64,000 nucleotides of DNA, taken from NCBI RefSeq assembly GCF_006538165.1, contig NZ_BDLU01000028.1, forward strand, positions 20,675 to 84,674. The letters run 5' to 3'. Shown piece after piece: positions 1-8,258 of the stretch (position 1 is the stretch's first letter; each line of letters begins with the position of its first letter). Position numbers and translations under genes: made by a program. The notes below the pieces were generated by a model. The model was not told the origin of the DNA. It saw only the letters and a list, made by a program, of their open reading frames with translations, and searched no databases. Source of the stretch: Komagataeibacter diospyri. Its GTDB lineage: Bacteria > Pseudomonadota > Alphaproteobacteria > Acetobacterales > Acetobacteraceae.

Positions 1-1
1 G

Positions 2-940
2 CAGGCCTTCAACCGCAGCGGTGACGTGGTGGGACTGACCACCGGACTGCGCGACCTGGACAAGAAAACCGGCGGCCTGCACCCGTCCGATCTGCTGATC
101 CTTGCGGGCCGTCCGGCCATGGGCAAGACAGCCCTTGCCACCAAAATCGCCTTTTCCGCCGCGCGCGCGATCATGGAGGAGATACGCGACGCCCCGCCCG
201 ATGCCAAACCCAAGGGATCGGTTGCCATCTTTTCACTGGAAATGTCGTCCGAACAGCTGGCCACGCGTATCCTGTCCGAACAGGCCAGCGTATCGGGCGA
301 AAAGATCCGCCGTGGCGACCTGGGACAGAAGGAATTCGACCGCTTCGTGCAGGTCAGCCGTGAACTGGCGCAACTGCCGCTGCATATTGACGACACGCCC
401 GCCATCACGCTGTCGGCCATGCGCACGCGCTGCCGCCGGCTGGCGCGCACCAAGGGGTTGAGCCTGGTGGTGGTCGATTACCTGCAGCTCATGCGGCCAT
501 CGGTGGGGAGCAGGGCGGAAAACCGCGTGCTGGAAATCTCCATGATCACGCAGGGCCTCAAGGCGCTGGCCAAGGAGCTGTCGGTGCCGGTCATAGCCCT
601 GTCGCAGCTTTCACGTCAGGTGGAGAGCAGGGAAGACAAGCGTCCCATGCTGTCGGACCTGCGTGAATCGGGATCGATCGAGCAGGACGCCGATGCGGTG
701 ATGTTCGTCTATCGTGACCAGTACTACCTGCAGCAGCGCCAGCCCAAGGAAACATCCTATGACTCACAGGACAAGTACCACACGGCGATGGAGGAGTGGC
801 AGCGCAAGATGGACCTTGCGCATAACCGCGCTGAACTGATTCTGGAAAAACAGCGTCATGGGCCGACAGGGACGGTGCACCTGTTCTTCGAAGGGGAGTT
901 CACGCGTTTTGCCGATCTGGACATGGTTCACGATGCCTGA
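2..940 (+). CDS. dnaB: Replicative DNA helicase DnaB, C-terminal part (5' end outside window)
   Basis: This is the RecA-like motor domain of the hexameric helicase that unwinds DNA at the replication fork. The frame is open to the left edge, so the N-terminal primase-interacting domain is missing only because the window starts here; 312 residues are visible. The Walker A loop reads GRPAMGKTA about 35 residues in, the Walker B region is VVDYLQLM, and the conserved LSQLSRQVESR and DLRESGSIEQDADAV blocks of DnaB follow. The end (LILEKQRHGPTGTVHLFFEG) is typical of the family. No intein is seen in the visible part. Identification is secure. Confidence 0.97.
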   Translation, partial: QAFNRSGDVVGLTTGLRDLDKKTGGLHPSDLLILAGRPAMGKTALATKIAFSAARAIMEEIRDAPPDAKPKGSVAIFSLEMSSEQLATRILSEQASVSGEKIRRGDLGQKEFDRFVQVSRELAQLPLHIDDTPAITLSAMRTRCRRLARTKGLSLVVVDYLQLMRPSVGSRAENRVLEISMITQGLKALAKELSVPVIALSQLSRQVESREDKRPMLSDLRESGSIEQDADAVMFVYRDQYYLQQRQPKETSYDSQDKYHTAMEEWQRKMDLAHNRAELILEKQRHGPTGTVHLFFEGEFTRFADLDMVHDA

Positions 941-950
941 AGCCTGAATG

Positions 951-981
951 AATAAACGTTTTTGGATGCCGCTTTTTTCAA
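951..981 (+). repeat. AT-rich intergenic repeat, copy A left part
   Basis: The segment begins AATAAACGTTTTTGG and runs into GCTTTTTTCAA. The same start is found at 36257 (AATAAACGTTTTTAGG) and in variant form at 44590 (AATAAAAGTTTTTGG). The typical right end of the family is not adjacent; a decayed candidate lies at 1215-1241. Membership rests on eye alignment of short AT-rich words. Confidence 0.55.
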
Positions 982-1050
982 CGAGGCTGCGTCTGAAACA
1001 GCACCTCTCAAAGGCAGGGATTTCAGACTGTCTGTTAAGGATCTTACTTA

Positions 1051-1082
1051 AGTGACACGCGATGTGGCCATCGCGTGTCACT
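1051..1082. terminator. Perfect 14-bp hairpin downstream of dnaB
   Basis: The arms AGTGACACGCGATG (1051-1064) and CATCGCGTGTCACT (1069-1082) are exactly complementary around the loop TGGC. No T-run follows on either strand, so it is not a classical intrinsic terminator. Its position about 110 bp after dnaB and 260 bp before comM suits a transcript end or mRNA-stabilising structure. A protein-binding palindrome is the alternative. Confidence 0.5.
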
Positions 1083-1214
1083 GTGCCTTATCCGTCACAG
1101 GGATCACAGGTGCCAGATCCTGAATGACGTCAACTGGGACCGTGTTGTGCAGGAAAGCGCACAGGGAATGGGATGGACAGGATATGGGGGCGTCAGGCAT
1201 GTCCCCTCCCGTCC

Positions 1215-1241
1215 GCACCAAAAAGTTTTATAAGAAATATT
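1215..1241 (+). repeat. Possible degenerate right end of repeat copy A
   Basis: GCACCAAAAAGTTTTATAAG resembles the right end of the intergenic repeat family (CACCAAAAACTTT followed by an AT-rich tail) seen at 36325, 43899 and 44668. About 230 bp separate it from the left part at 951. The 941-1344 gap holds only these two pieces and the hairpin at 1051-1082; I see no gene there. Confidence 0.35.
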
Positions 1242-1344
1242 ATGCCAACAAAAATAGCCGTGCATTTCCTTGCGCGCCAGAATCTGGCCCGTTCGGCCAT
1301 GTTCCATAATGGTCAAGCCGTCCGCAATCCGGCATCATTACACC

Positions 1345-2856
1345 ATGACTGATACGGCGCTTGCATCCATCTGTGGCTTTGCCTTTTCCGGCATCGAAGC
1401 CGTTCCGGTCAAGGTCGAGGTCCAGCTATCCGTTGGCCTGCCATCATTTCTTGTCGTGGGCCTGCCAGACAAGGCCGTCAATGAATCCCGTGAACGCGTG
1501 CGCGCCGCCCTGTCCGCCATGGGGCTCGCGCTGCCGGCCAAACGGATCGTGGTCAATCTGGTACCCGCCAGCCTGATGAAGGAAGGATCGCATTTCGACC
1601 TGCCCATCGCCCTTGCCCTGCTTGGGGTCATGGGCCTGCTGCCAGGTGACATGGCGCAGCGTTATGCTGCACTGGGTGAACTGTCGCTTGATGGCGGCGT
1701 CAATCCCGTATGCGGCGTGCTGCCCGCCGCCATGACGGCGGCCGGACTGTCGCTGGGACTGATCTGCCCCGCCAGCCAGGGCGTGGAAGCGCGCTGGGCC
1801 AGCGAGGATATGAATATCCTCGCCATCCGTTCCCTGCCCGAACTGCTGAACCATTTCCGCGGGCAGCAGATCATCGACCCGGTTGAATTGCCTGCGCGCA
1901 TGAATGAAGGGCTGACCGCCCTGCCCGACCTTGCCGACATTCGTGGCATGGAAACCGCGCGCCGCGCGCTGGAAATTGCCGCCGCCGGTCGGCATTCGCT
2001 GCTGATGGTGGGACCGCCAGGTGCGGGCAAGTCCATGCTGGCCGCGCGCCTGCCCGGCATCATGCCCGATCTTACCCCCACCGAGATGCTGGAAATCAGC
2101 CGGATCCACAGCATTGGCGGCCTGTTGAAAGATGGGCAGCCCGTCTGCCGTCCCCCTTTTCGTGACCCGCATCATTCCAGCAGTCCCACGGCATTGAGTG
2201 GTGGCGGCGCCCGCGCCCGCCCTGGCGAGGTCAGTCTGGCGCATCGCGGTGTGCTGTTTTTAGATGAACTGCCGGAATTCTCGCGCTCCGCGCTGGAAAT
2301 CCTGCGCCAGCCCATGGAAACGGGGTCCATATCCATTGCCCGCGCCGCAGCCCATGTTACCTACCCTGCCCGCTTCCAACTGATCGCGGCGATGAATCCA
2401 TGCAAATGCGGCTATCTGGGTGATGCGGCGCAGGAATGCCGCAAGGCCCCGCGTTGTGGCGAGGATTATCAGGCCCGCCTGTCCGGCCCCCTGCTGGACC
2501 GTGTGGACATGGCGGTCCATGTCGAACCGATGCCCCTGACCCGCATTGCCGAAACCACGGGTGGCGAACCCAGCGCCACCGTTGCCGCACGTGTCAGGGA
2601 AGCCGTGGCCCGTCAGCACGACAGACAGGGCGAAGCCCGCAATGCCGAAGCCCCGATAGATGATTTCCGCATAACCGCTGCAGCCCGTGATTTTTCGGTG
2701 CAGGCATCTGAAAAGATGCATCTTTCCGCCCGTGGCTTTACCCGTCTTCTGCGTGTGGCGCGGACGATTGCCGACCTGTCCGGCACCGTAGATGTCGAAC
2801 GTCCCCATATTGCCGAAGCCCTGGCCTACCGTATCCGCCGTCCGGGTCGAAAATAG
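1345..2856 (+). CDS. comM: YifB/ComM family Mg-chelatase-like AAA+ ATPase
   Basis: The family is a hexameric AAA+ helicase that promotes branch migration during integration of incoming DNA. The N-terminal ChlI-like domain (GLPSFLVVGLPDKAVNES, PASLMKEGSHFDLPIALA) is followed by Walker A GPPGAGKS near residue 223, Walker B VLFLDELPEF and the conserved AAMNPCKCGYLGD block with paired cysteines. The C-terminal domain is intact, and about 503 residues is normal for ComM. I start at ATG 1345 (MTDTALASICGFAF), where family homology begins; the frame is open upstream to 1270 but that stretch looks non-coding. The gene stands alone between dnaB and tRNA-Val. Confidence 0.95.
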   Translation: MTDTALASICGFAFSGIEAVPVKVEVQLSVGLPSFLVVGLPDKAVNESRERVRAALSAMGLALPAKRIVVNLVPASLMKEGSHFDLPIALALLGVMGLLPGDMAQRYAALGELSLDGGVNPVCGVLPAAMTAAGLSLGLICPASQGVEARWASEDMNILAIRSLPELLNHFRGQQIIDPVELPARMNEGLTALPDLADIRGMETARRALEIAAAGRHSLLMVGPPGAGKSMLAARLPGIMPDLTPTEMLEISRIHSIGGLLKDGQPVCRPPFRDPHHSSSPTALSGGGARARPGEVSLAHRGVLFLDELPEFSRSALEILRQPMETGSISIARAAAHVTYPARFQLIAAMNPCKCGYLGDAAQECRKAPRCGEDYQARLSGPLLDRVDMAVHVEPMPLTRIAETTGGEPSATVAARVREAVARQHDRQGEARNAEAPIDDFRITAAARDFSVQASEKMHLSARGFTRLLRVARTIADLSGTVDVERPHIAEALAYRIRRPGRK

Positions 2857-2878
2857 CCGCCTCTGTATCTTTTCCCCC

Positions 2879-2907
2879 TTGCGCACCATGCCCTGCTGGA
2901 TTAATAA
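2879..2907 (+). promoter_or_regulatory. Likely sigma70 promoter of tRNA-Val
   Basis: TTGCGC (2879-2884) and TAATAA (2902-2907) are separated by 17 bp. The -10 hexamer ends 18 bp before the mature tRNA 5' end, which would give a very short leader. The same TTGCGC -35 word occurs before tRNA-Gln at 59283-59288. Confidence 0.55.
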
Positions 2908-2925
2908 GGCCCCACCGAAGCGGAT

Positions 2926-3000
2926 GGGTGCGTAGCTCAGCGGTAGAGCATCGCCTTCACACGGCGGGGGTCACAGGTTCAATCCCTGTCGCACCCACCA
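2926..3000 (+). tRNA. tRNA-Val (anticodon CAC)
   Basis: A complete cloverleaf can be drawn. The acceptor stem is GGGTGCG/CGCACCC, the D arm GCTCAGCGGTAGAGC, and the anticodon stem TCGCC/GGCGG around the loop TTCACAC gives anticodon CAC. The T arm is ACAGG-TTCAATC-CCTGT. The discriminator A and an encoded CCA end at 3000. It decodes GUG, a heavily used codon in this GC-rich genome. Confidence 0.97.
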
Positions 3001-3460
3001 TCCGGTCTCTCTCCTTTCCTAAAGCCATCTGTCAGGCAGACCATGTTAGCAAATGGTCCATCCGGTTGACCGGGTACGAACCCGTATCCCCTATGTTGAC
3101 TGCATGTTCGCTGGCAGATCTGTCATACCGGATTATTCGCGTCTTCCATCGATTCTGATCGGATCACAGGACATTCCAGAACCCTACTGTCAGCCTTCTG
3201 CCGTTGTCGTTCCATGGCGGACATGAATTGATACGTTAGGTTCATGGCCCGCCTGCCCCTGATGCCTTCCAGACAGATCGCGTATTCAGCACGGGCTGAA
3301 TTTCGTTAAATTATTGATAGAAATATTTTTTTAGAGCTGACTTTAAAAAAAGCGTCACCCAAAACTGCTTTATATTTGTAGCCTTTTCAGACAGCCCCGG
3401 CGAAAACGCCGGACCTGTTGCTTTCTGGAGATCCTGTCCGGTTTCCCCGCATCACTTCCG
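3001..3460. other. Gene-free region between tRNA-Val and a hypothetical gene
   Basis: About 460 bp lie between the tRNA and the 3' end of the minus-strand gene at 3461. Apart from the repeat copy at 3312-3378 and a weak 5-bp hairpin in the CGGGTACGAACCCG stretch near 3070, I find no coding pattern, second tRNA or strong structure. The AT-rich part from about 3300 to 3380 stands out against the GC-rich background. Confidence 0.6.
3312..3378 (+). repeat. AT-rich intergenic repeat, copy B (internally shortened)
   Basis: It starts ATTGATAGAAATATTTTTTT and ends AAAAAAAGCGTCACCC then AAAACTGCTTTATATTT. The right end matches copy C (AAAAAAGCGTCACCAAAAAA) almost base for base, and the ATTGATA start matches copies C and D. 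The middle is about 40 bp shorter than in copy C, so it looks like a deleted member. Confidence 0.6.
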
Positions 3461-3844
3461 TCATGACGGGACATCTTCCAGCGCATCGCGGCATTTGACA
3501 TAGGACAGCTTGTCCTGGAACAGGAACAGCACATAATAATCCAGCGTACGCCGCCGTTTGCGGGTGGGATTGGTATAGAACGGGAAGACGTCAAACGGCC
3601 CGTCATAGCCCTCGGGCACCGGGTCATGTTCCGTCACGCAACGCACCTGAAACAGGGGTGCATAGACGGTGGCATCCGCATCTGTCCGCCGGACATGAAA
3701 CAGGTTTTTCCGGAACTTGCGCAGCCGCTGCGGCAGGACGAATATCATGTTCTGTTCAAGGAAATTCTGCGGCGGATTACGATCGCGCAGGTATTTCATG
3801 TCGGCAGGCATGTCACAGAAAAAATTGGTGTCCTGTACGATCAT
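3461..3844 (-). CDS. Hypothetical protein, 127 aa
   Basis: I do not recognise this family. The product is soluble-looking, with no membrane segment or signal peptide, rich in aromatic residues and arginine, and with a basic block TNPTRKRRRTLDYYVLFLF near residue 91-109. Cysteines occur near residues 9, 69 and 118. Balanced composition, in contrast to the Arg/Pro/Ala-rich shadow frames around it, argues that it is real. It lies 145 bp downstream of the 629-aa gene on the same strand and may be the last gene of the same unit. Start ATG at 3844. Confidence 0.6.
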   Translation of the reverse strand: MIVQDTNFFCDMPADMKYLRDRNPPQNFLEQNMIFVLPQRLRKFRKNLFHVRRTDADATVYAPLFQVRCVTEHDPVPEGYDGPFDVFPFYTNPTRKRRRTLDYYVLFLFQDKLSYVKCRDALEDVPS

Positions 3845-3989
3845 GGTCCAGTCAGGTTCCCTTCCGGTCAGTTCGCCATGGCAGGCGGATCATCCTCTAC
3901 TGGCCCGATCCGTGCAGCATGGCACGGATTTTGGCAACCGGTCTGCCACCCGCATTGTCATATGGAACCGGGCAGGCCATATGTCAGGG

Positions 3990-5837
3990 TCAGAACCCGA
4001 ACATATGGTCGATTGAAAACCGTCCCTCCCCCTCCGCCATGCGACCGTGATAGCCAAACAGGCGGCAGGTGGTGTCACGGATGATGACATAGGCACCCTC
4101 TCCTGCACGCACCAGCGTGGACAGGCCAAAGACACGGTGGGGCCATATCTCACGCGAGCCGGACATGGGAATGGCAATTTTTTCGTGTGCGATTACCGTA
4201 CCATCGGCCGCGTGCAGGTACAGCGACGTATCCGAATACGCGCGCCATGTCGCCGAAACGGGATAGATAAGCCTGCAGAAACTGAACGGCTCACATCCCG
4301 CCGCCGTCAGGAACAGCCGCGTGCTCAGCCCCGGGGGCGAGCCGACATAGGACTGCGGCTCCCCCTTATAGGTCATGACCGTATTGAATATGTGCGACCC
4401 GAAACTGGTTTCTGATGCGTGACCGGTCTGCCTGTCCTCATAACGGATCAGGGCATGTAGCCAGCCATCCGCCTGCCCGCCGTCACGGAAATCGTACAGC
4501 AGTTCCCCATGACCCGAACCGGTTGCAAGCGCACTGACATCCAGCGCTACCGCATGGTCACGTGGCAGGCAGCCCATGAAGCGCGACGGGCCAGCCGTCC
4601 CCTCTCCATCGAAACAGTCCACCCTTACCGGCAGGCTGGTCAGGCTTTCCGCCATGGGTGATGGCAGCAGCAGCGTACGGTAACGCACGGGATCGGGCAC
4701 CGGGAACGGCAGCAGATAGCCCCGGCCAAAGAAACGCGGGTCCAGCCGTGCAATGCCCGGATCAGGCTGCAGGTCGGCGCGCTGCACGTTCAGGTGGGCG
4801 ATGCGTGTGCGGTTGTGCTGCGTGATTTCATAACGGGAGCGCACGACATGACCACCGGCACGGAATTCGATCTGTTCAGGCCATGACAGCCCGGGAAAGA
4901 CGTCGCGCATATGCACGGCCATGGTCTGGTACGGGGCCAGTTCGGACAGGATGGGTATGTGTGTATCCTGCCCCATGCGGTTAAGCGTCATGCTGCCGGA
5001 CGGAATGGGCAGGGCATGGCTGTTCTGGACCCACAGGACCACGTCCTCCCCCTCCGCCGGGGCAGGCAGGTTGGCATAACGGTTGGCGGGCCAGGCATTG
5101 GCGTCGTGGGTGACCGACAGGCTGGCGTTCGTGCCATCCCCACGTGTCTCCAGCGCATATTTGACCACGTCGTGGCCTGCTATGCCCTGCGCATGGATGA
5201 ACAGTTGCCCGGTAAACTCCGGCAGGCCGAACCGACTGCGGATATCGGCGCTGTCGATGATGATGGCCTGACCATCGCCCGGCACATCGTAATCCCATGT
5301 CTTCAGCACCTGCCCGTCGTGATCGAACAGCCGCAGCCACAGCCGCACGGCCCGCGCACCATAACGTGCCCAGTAATTGGCGGTGACCAGACGGGTGGAC
5401 AGGGCCGCCGTATCCCGGAAAAAGGCAAGATTGGTGGCGAAGTTCAGCCGGTCCAGATAGTCATGCCCGACCGATAGCATATGCCGGGGCAGGCGTACCG
5501 CCTCCAGCGTATGCAGCGCGCCGCCTTCGGGCAGCAGCCGGGACAGACGGCTTTCCATGACGGCATGGTTGAAATCCAGCGCCCAGACGGTCTTTACCCC
5601 ACCCTGCGCCATATCCACCACCGGCCGCAGGGCCATGCCCGCACGCGACTGCCCGACCTTCAGCGAATCATGGGTGTACACCCCTGCCACCGTAATGGGT
5701 GCAGGCAGCAGCGCCATGACGGTTTCCACCATGTCATGCGGATCATAGATCGCAACCGGTCCCGCATCGTGCAGGGACCGGGAAAGGATAGCGAGCTTTT
5801 CCGCAGCCAGCGGATGGGTCAGGGCCTTGTAGGCCAT
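3990..5837 (-). CDS. Uncharacterised large protein, about 615 aa
   Basis: I do not recognise the family. Residues 1-110 alternate hydrophobic strands and helices in a Rossmann-like way (GPVAIYDPHDMVETVMAL, VKTVWALDFNHAV). The remainder is strand-rich with many aromatic residues, suggesting beta-sandwich modules. No signal peptide or membrane helix is visible, so it is probably cytoplasmic or surface-associated. I start at ATG 5837 (MAYKALTHPL) because AGGCGG precedes it; an in-frame ATG at 5879 would add 14 residues. It follows the ELM1-family gene by 80 bp (or 38 bp with the longer start), so co-transcription is likely. A role in glycan or envelope metabolism is only a guess from that neighbour. 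Confidence 0.75.
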   Translation of the reverse strand: MAYKALTHPLAAEKLAILSRSLHDAGPVAIYDPHDMVETVMALLPAPITVAGVYTHDSLKVGQSRAGMALRPVVDMAQGGVKTVWALDFNHAVMESRLSRLLPEGGALHTLEAVRLPRHMLSVGHDYLDRLNFATNLAFFRDTAALSTRLVTANYWARYGARAVRLWLRLFDHDGQVLKTWDYDVPGDGQAIIIDSADIRSRFGLPEFTGQLFIHAQGIAGHDVVKYALETRGDGTNASLSVTHDANAWPANRYANLPAPAEGEDVVLWVQNSHALPIPSGSMTLNRMGQDTHIPILSELAPYQTMAVHMRDVFPGLSWPEQIEFRAGGHVVRSRYEITQHNRTRIAHLNVQRADLQPDPGIARLDPRFFGRGYLLPFPVPDPVRYRTLLLPSPMAESLTSLPVRVDCFDGEGTAGPSRFMGCLPRDHAVALDVSALATGSGHGELLYDFRDGGQADGWLHALIRYEDRQTGHASETSFGSHIFNTVMTYKGEPQSYVGSPPGLSTRLFLTAAGCEPFSFCRLIYPVSATWRAYSDTSLYLHAADGTVIAHEKIAIPMSGSREIWPHRVFGLSTLVRAGEGAYVIIRDTTCRLFGYHGRMAEGEGRFSIDHMFGF

Positions 5838-5917
5838 ATTGCCGCCTGAACGCGGGTCAAAAGTCCGGATACCTAGCATGTGCCTGTTTTATTCCACTTC
5901 TGGCGCAAGCGGGAGAA

Positions 5918-6883
5918 TTATTGTTGTACCACCGCTGCAAGTCCCAGATAATGCCGTACGGCTTCCGCCGCCATGACGGTATCATCCAATGGTGTGACAG
6001 GCCATGTTTCCAGCCGCCCGGCAAAGGGCCGGATACGACCGGCCTGTGTCAGGTCATGCAGGAAATGCCCGATCCGCCGCGACCGGCCCGGCAGGCTGGC
6101 GACCATGACCGGGGCGGATGTCGCCACGGCTTCAGAAATCATGGAAACGCTATCCATGGTCACGACAACCACATCAGCACAGGCGAGCAGGCCCATATAT
6201 GGATTGGGGCCGGTCTGGTCCCATACCCACGCATCCGGCCCGGCCAGGGCGCGCTGCAGTGCACCGCATACTTCCGGGTCCGTCCGACGCGATGGCGTCA
6301 GCGCAATGCCCACCCGGTCACGCCGCATCATGGCGGCCAACTGTGTGGCAAGGGCAGCCCCCTCCGCCCGCCCCAGACGGAAACGACCATTTCCCCCACC
6401 AACCAGAACGGCAACCAGCGGGCGCGGGAGATGGGCCAGGAACGGCGTCCATTCCCGCCGCGCCTGATCCAGCAGCGCAGGTGTTACCCCATGCAGCGCC
6501 GTGCGCGTCAGGACGACATTGGGGCCGGAAATCCGGTCATGGCGATTGGCGATGACCAGATCGAAGCGGGCGGGCGACAGGCGCGGGTTCTGCACCTGTA
6601 TCACGCGCGCGCCATGCCTGCGCAGCGCGGCACCTACGGCCCCCCCGCTGCCGCCGATGCTGATGACCGGATGGTCTCGGTAATCCGGGCCAAGGCCAAG
6701 CGGCATGATCGCCCGCAAAGGAGCAGGCCACCATGCGGCGGGGACATGTCGCCATATTCCGCGGGGGACCAGCGCATGCAGGTGGGGATCAAGCCCCGCA
6801 CGTTGCGCCAGTCCGAAGGTCTGTGAACGCATGCCGGCAAGGTCCGCCGCAATCACGGTGGCGGTAGGAATGGAAGCTGCCAT
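5918..6883 (-). CDS. ELM1/GtrOC1 family protein (DUF1022), GT-B-like
   Basis: The 321-aa product matches the bacterial relatives of plant mitochondrial fission factor ELM1. Key stretches are VISIGGSGGAVGAALRRHGA, QVQNPR, a long GGGNGRFRLG nucleotide-sugar-like loop near residue 163, LTPSRRTDP, and VVVTMDSVSMISEA with GRSRRIGHF near the C-terminus. The bacterial function is not established; the fold resembles GT-B glycosyltransferases. It is the first gene of a minus-strand run with two unknown genes (3990-5837, 3461-3844). Start ATG at 6883. Confidence 0.85.
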   Translation of the reverse strand: MAASIPTATVIAADLAGMRSQTFGLAQRAGLDPHLHALVPRGIWRHVPAAWWPAPLRAIMPLGLGPDYRDHPVISIGGSGGAVGAALRRHGARVIQVQNPRLSPARFDLVIANRHDRISGPNVVLTRTALHGVTPALLDQARREWTPFLAHLPRPLVAVLVGGGNGRFRLGRAEGAALATQLAAMMRRDRVGIALTPSRRTDPEVCGALQRALAGPDAWVWDQTGPNPYMGLLACADVVVVTMDSVSMISEAVATSAPVMVASLPGRSRRIGHFLHDLTQAGRIRPFAGRLETWPVTPLDDTVMAAEAVRHYLGLAAVVQQ

Positions 6884-6964
6884 ACGTCCATGTGACGGGT
6901 CGGGGGCCGGGGCGTCAATGCCCCGCCCCTTTTGTCAATCGCTCAGGCACGCTAAGTGGCTACA

Positions 6965-8098
6965 ATGAGTGAGACAGAACCGACATTTTCCGGCATGGGG
7001 CTGGATGGCCGCGTGGTGGCCGCCCTGACACGCATGGGACTGCACCAGCCATCCCAGATCCAGCGCGAAGTCATTCCCCCTGTCATGGCCGGACGGGATG
7101 TGGAAGCCCGCGCGGGCACCGGCAGCGGCAAGACGATGGCCTTTGCCGCCCCCATCCTGTCGACCCTCATGCGGCCGGGTGATGCGGACAATACCCGCGT
7201 ACGCTGCCTGATCCTGTCGCCCACGCGCGAACTGGCGGGACAGACGGCGGGCGTGCTGCGTGGCCTTGCCCGTGGCAGTGGCCTGCGCATCCTGCAGGCC
7301 ACTGGCGGCACGGCGCGGGTGGCGCAGGCCAGGACGCTGGGCGAAGGGGTCGCGATCGTGGTCGGCACGCCGGGCCGGGTGATCGATCTGGCTCGTGGCG
7401 GCGAGCTGGACCTGTCCGCCGTGGCGCAGTTCGTGCTGGATGAAGCCGACCGCATGCTGGAGCCGGGATTTGCGGAAGAAATGCTGGCCCTTGCCGCCGC
7501 CCTGCCAGCGCAGCACCAGACATTGCTGTTTTCCGCCACCATTCCACCGGCCATGGCCGAACTGGCCGCCCGCCTGCTGCACCGGCCGTTGCGCATCAGC
7601 ATGGAGGTGGCGGACGCCCCCGCGCCACGCATTGCACAATACGCCATTTTCGTGCCCACCCGCCACAAGGCGGAGGCGACGCTGGCCTGCCTGAAACAGT
7701 ATGGGATGCAGCGCGTGATGGTGTTCGTGCGCACCCGACAGGAAGCCGATACCATTGCCCGCGGCATAAGCGCGCTGACACCTGCGGTCGCGATCCATGG
7801 CGAACATTCACAGGCACGGCGCGAGCGCATGCTGCGCGACTTCCGTCAGGGGCGCGTGGGCGTGCTGGTGGCGACCGATGTCATGGCGCGGGGAATCGAC
7901 ATTGATGACATCGCCCTTGTCATCAACCACGACATCCCCGCACAGCCCGAAGCCTATGTCCACCGCATCGGGCGCACCGCGCGTGCCGGGCGACGCGGCG
8001 TGGCCGTCGCCCTGTGCGCACCGGAGGAACGTCAGGCGCTGAAGGAAATCGAACGCCTGACGGGACAGCGCATCCGCATCGCCAGCCTGCCGGAATGA
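6965..8098 (+). CDS. DEAD-box ATP-dependent RNA helicase, RhlE-like
   Basis: The product unwinds RNA in ribosome assembly or mRNA turnover. All motifs are in order: Q motif (FSGMGLDGRV..PSQIQREVIP), I ARAGTGSGKT, Ia PTRELAGQ, Ib GTPGRVIDL, II DEAD, III SAT, then IV VMVFVRTRQEAD, V ATDVMARGIDID and VI HRIGRTARAGR. At about 377 aa it is just the two RecA domains with almost no C-terminal extension. I choose ATG 6965 because AAGTGG at 6954-6959 sits 5 bp upstream; the GTG at 6956 lies inside that site. It is divergent from the ELM1 gene, 81 bp apart. Confidence 0.95.
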   Translation: MSETEPTFSGMGLDGRVVAALTRMGLHQPSQIQREVIPPVMAGRDVEARAGTGSGKTMAFAAPILSTLMRPGDADNTRVRCLILSPTRELAGQTAGVLRGLARGSGLRILQATGGTARVAQARTLGEGVAIVVGTPGRVIDLARGGELDLSAVAQFVLDEADRMLEPGFAEEMLALAAALPAQHQTLLFSATIPPAMAELAARLLHRPLRISMEVADAPAPRIAQYAIFVPTRHKAEATLACLKQYGMQRVMVFVRTRQEADTIARGISALTPAVAIHGEHSQARRERMLRDFRQGRVGVLVATDVMARGIDIDDIALVINHDIPAQPEAYVHRIGRTARAGRRGVAVALCAPEERQALKEIERLTGQRIRIASLPE

Positions 8099-8258
8099 CG
8101 GATCGGTTCATGCATTTGTCATGCGCCCTCCGCCCCCATGGTCTTGCCGTGGAGTAAAGGCTGGATAAACTGGATTTCATGATGAACACCGATGCCATGC
8201 AGTCACATATCCCGGCGCATGACGGGAGTGGCACGGCCACCGACCGGACCTGCCGGGC

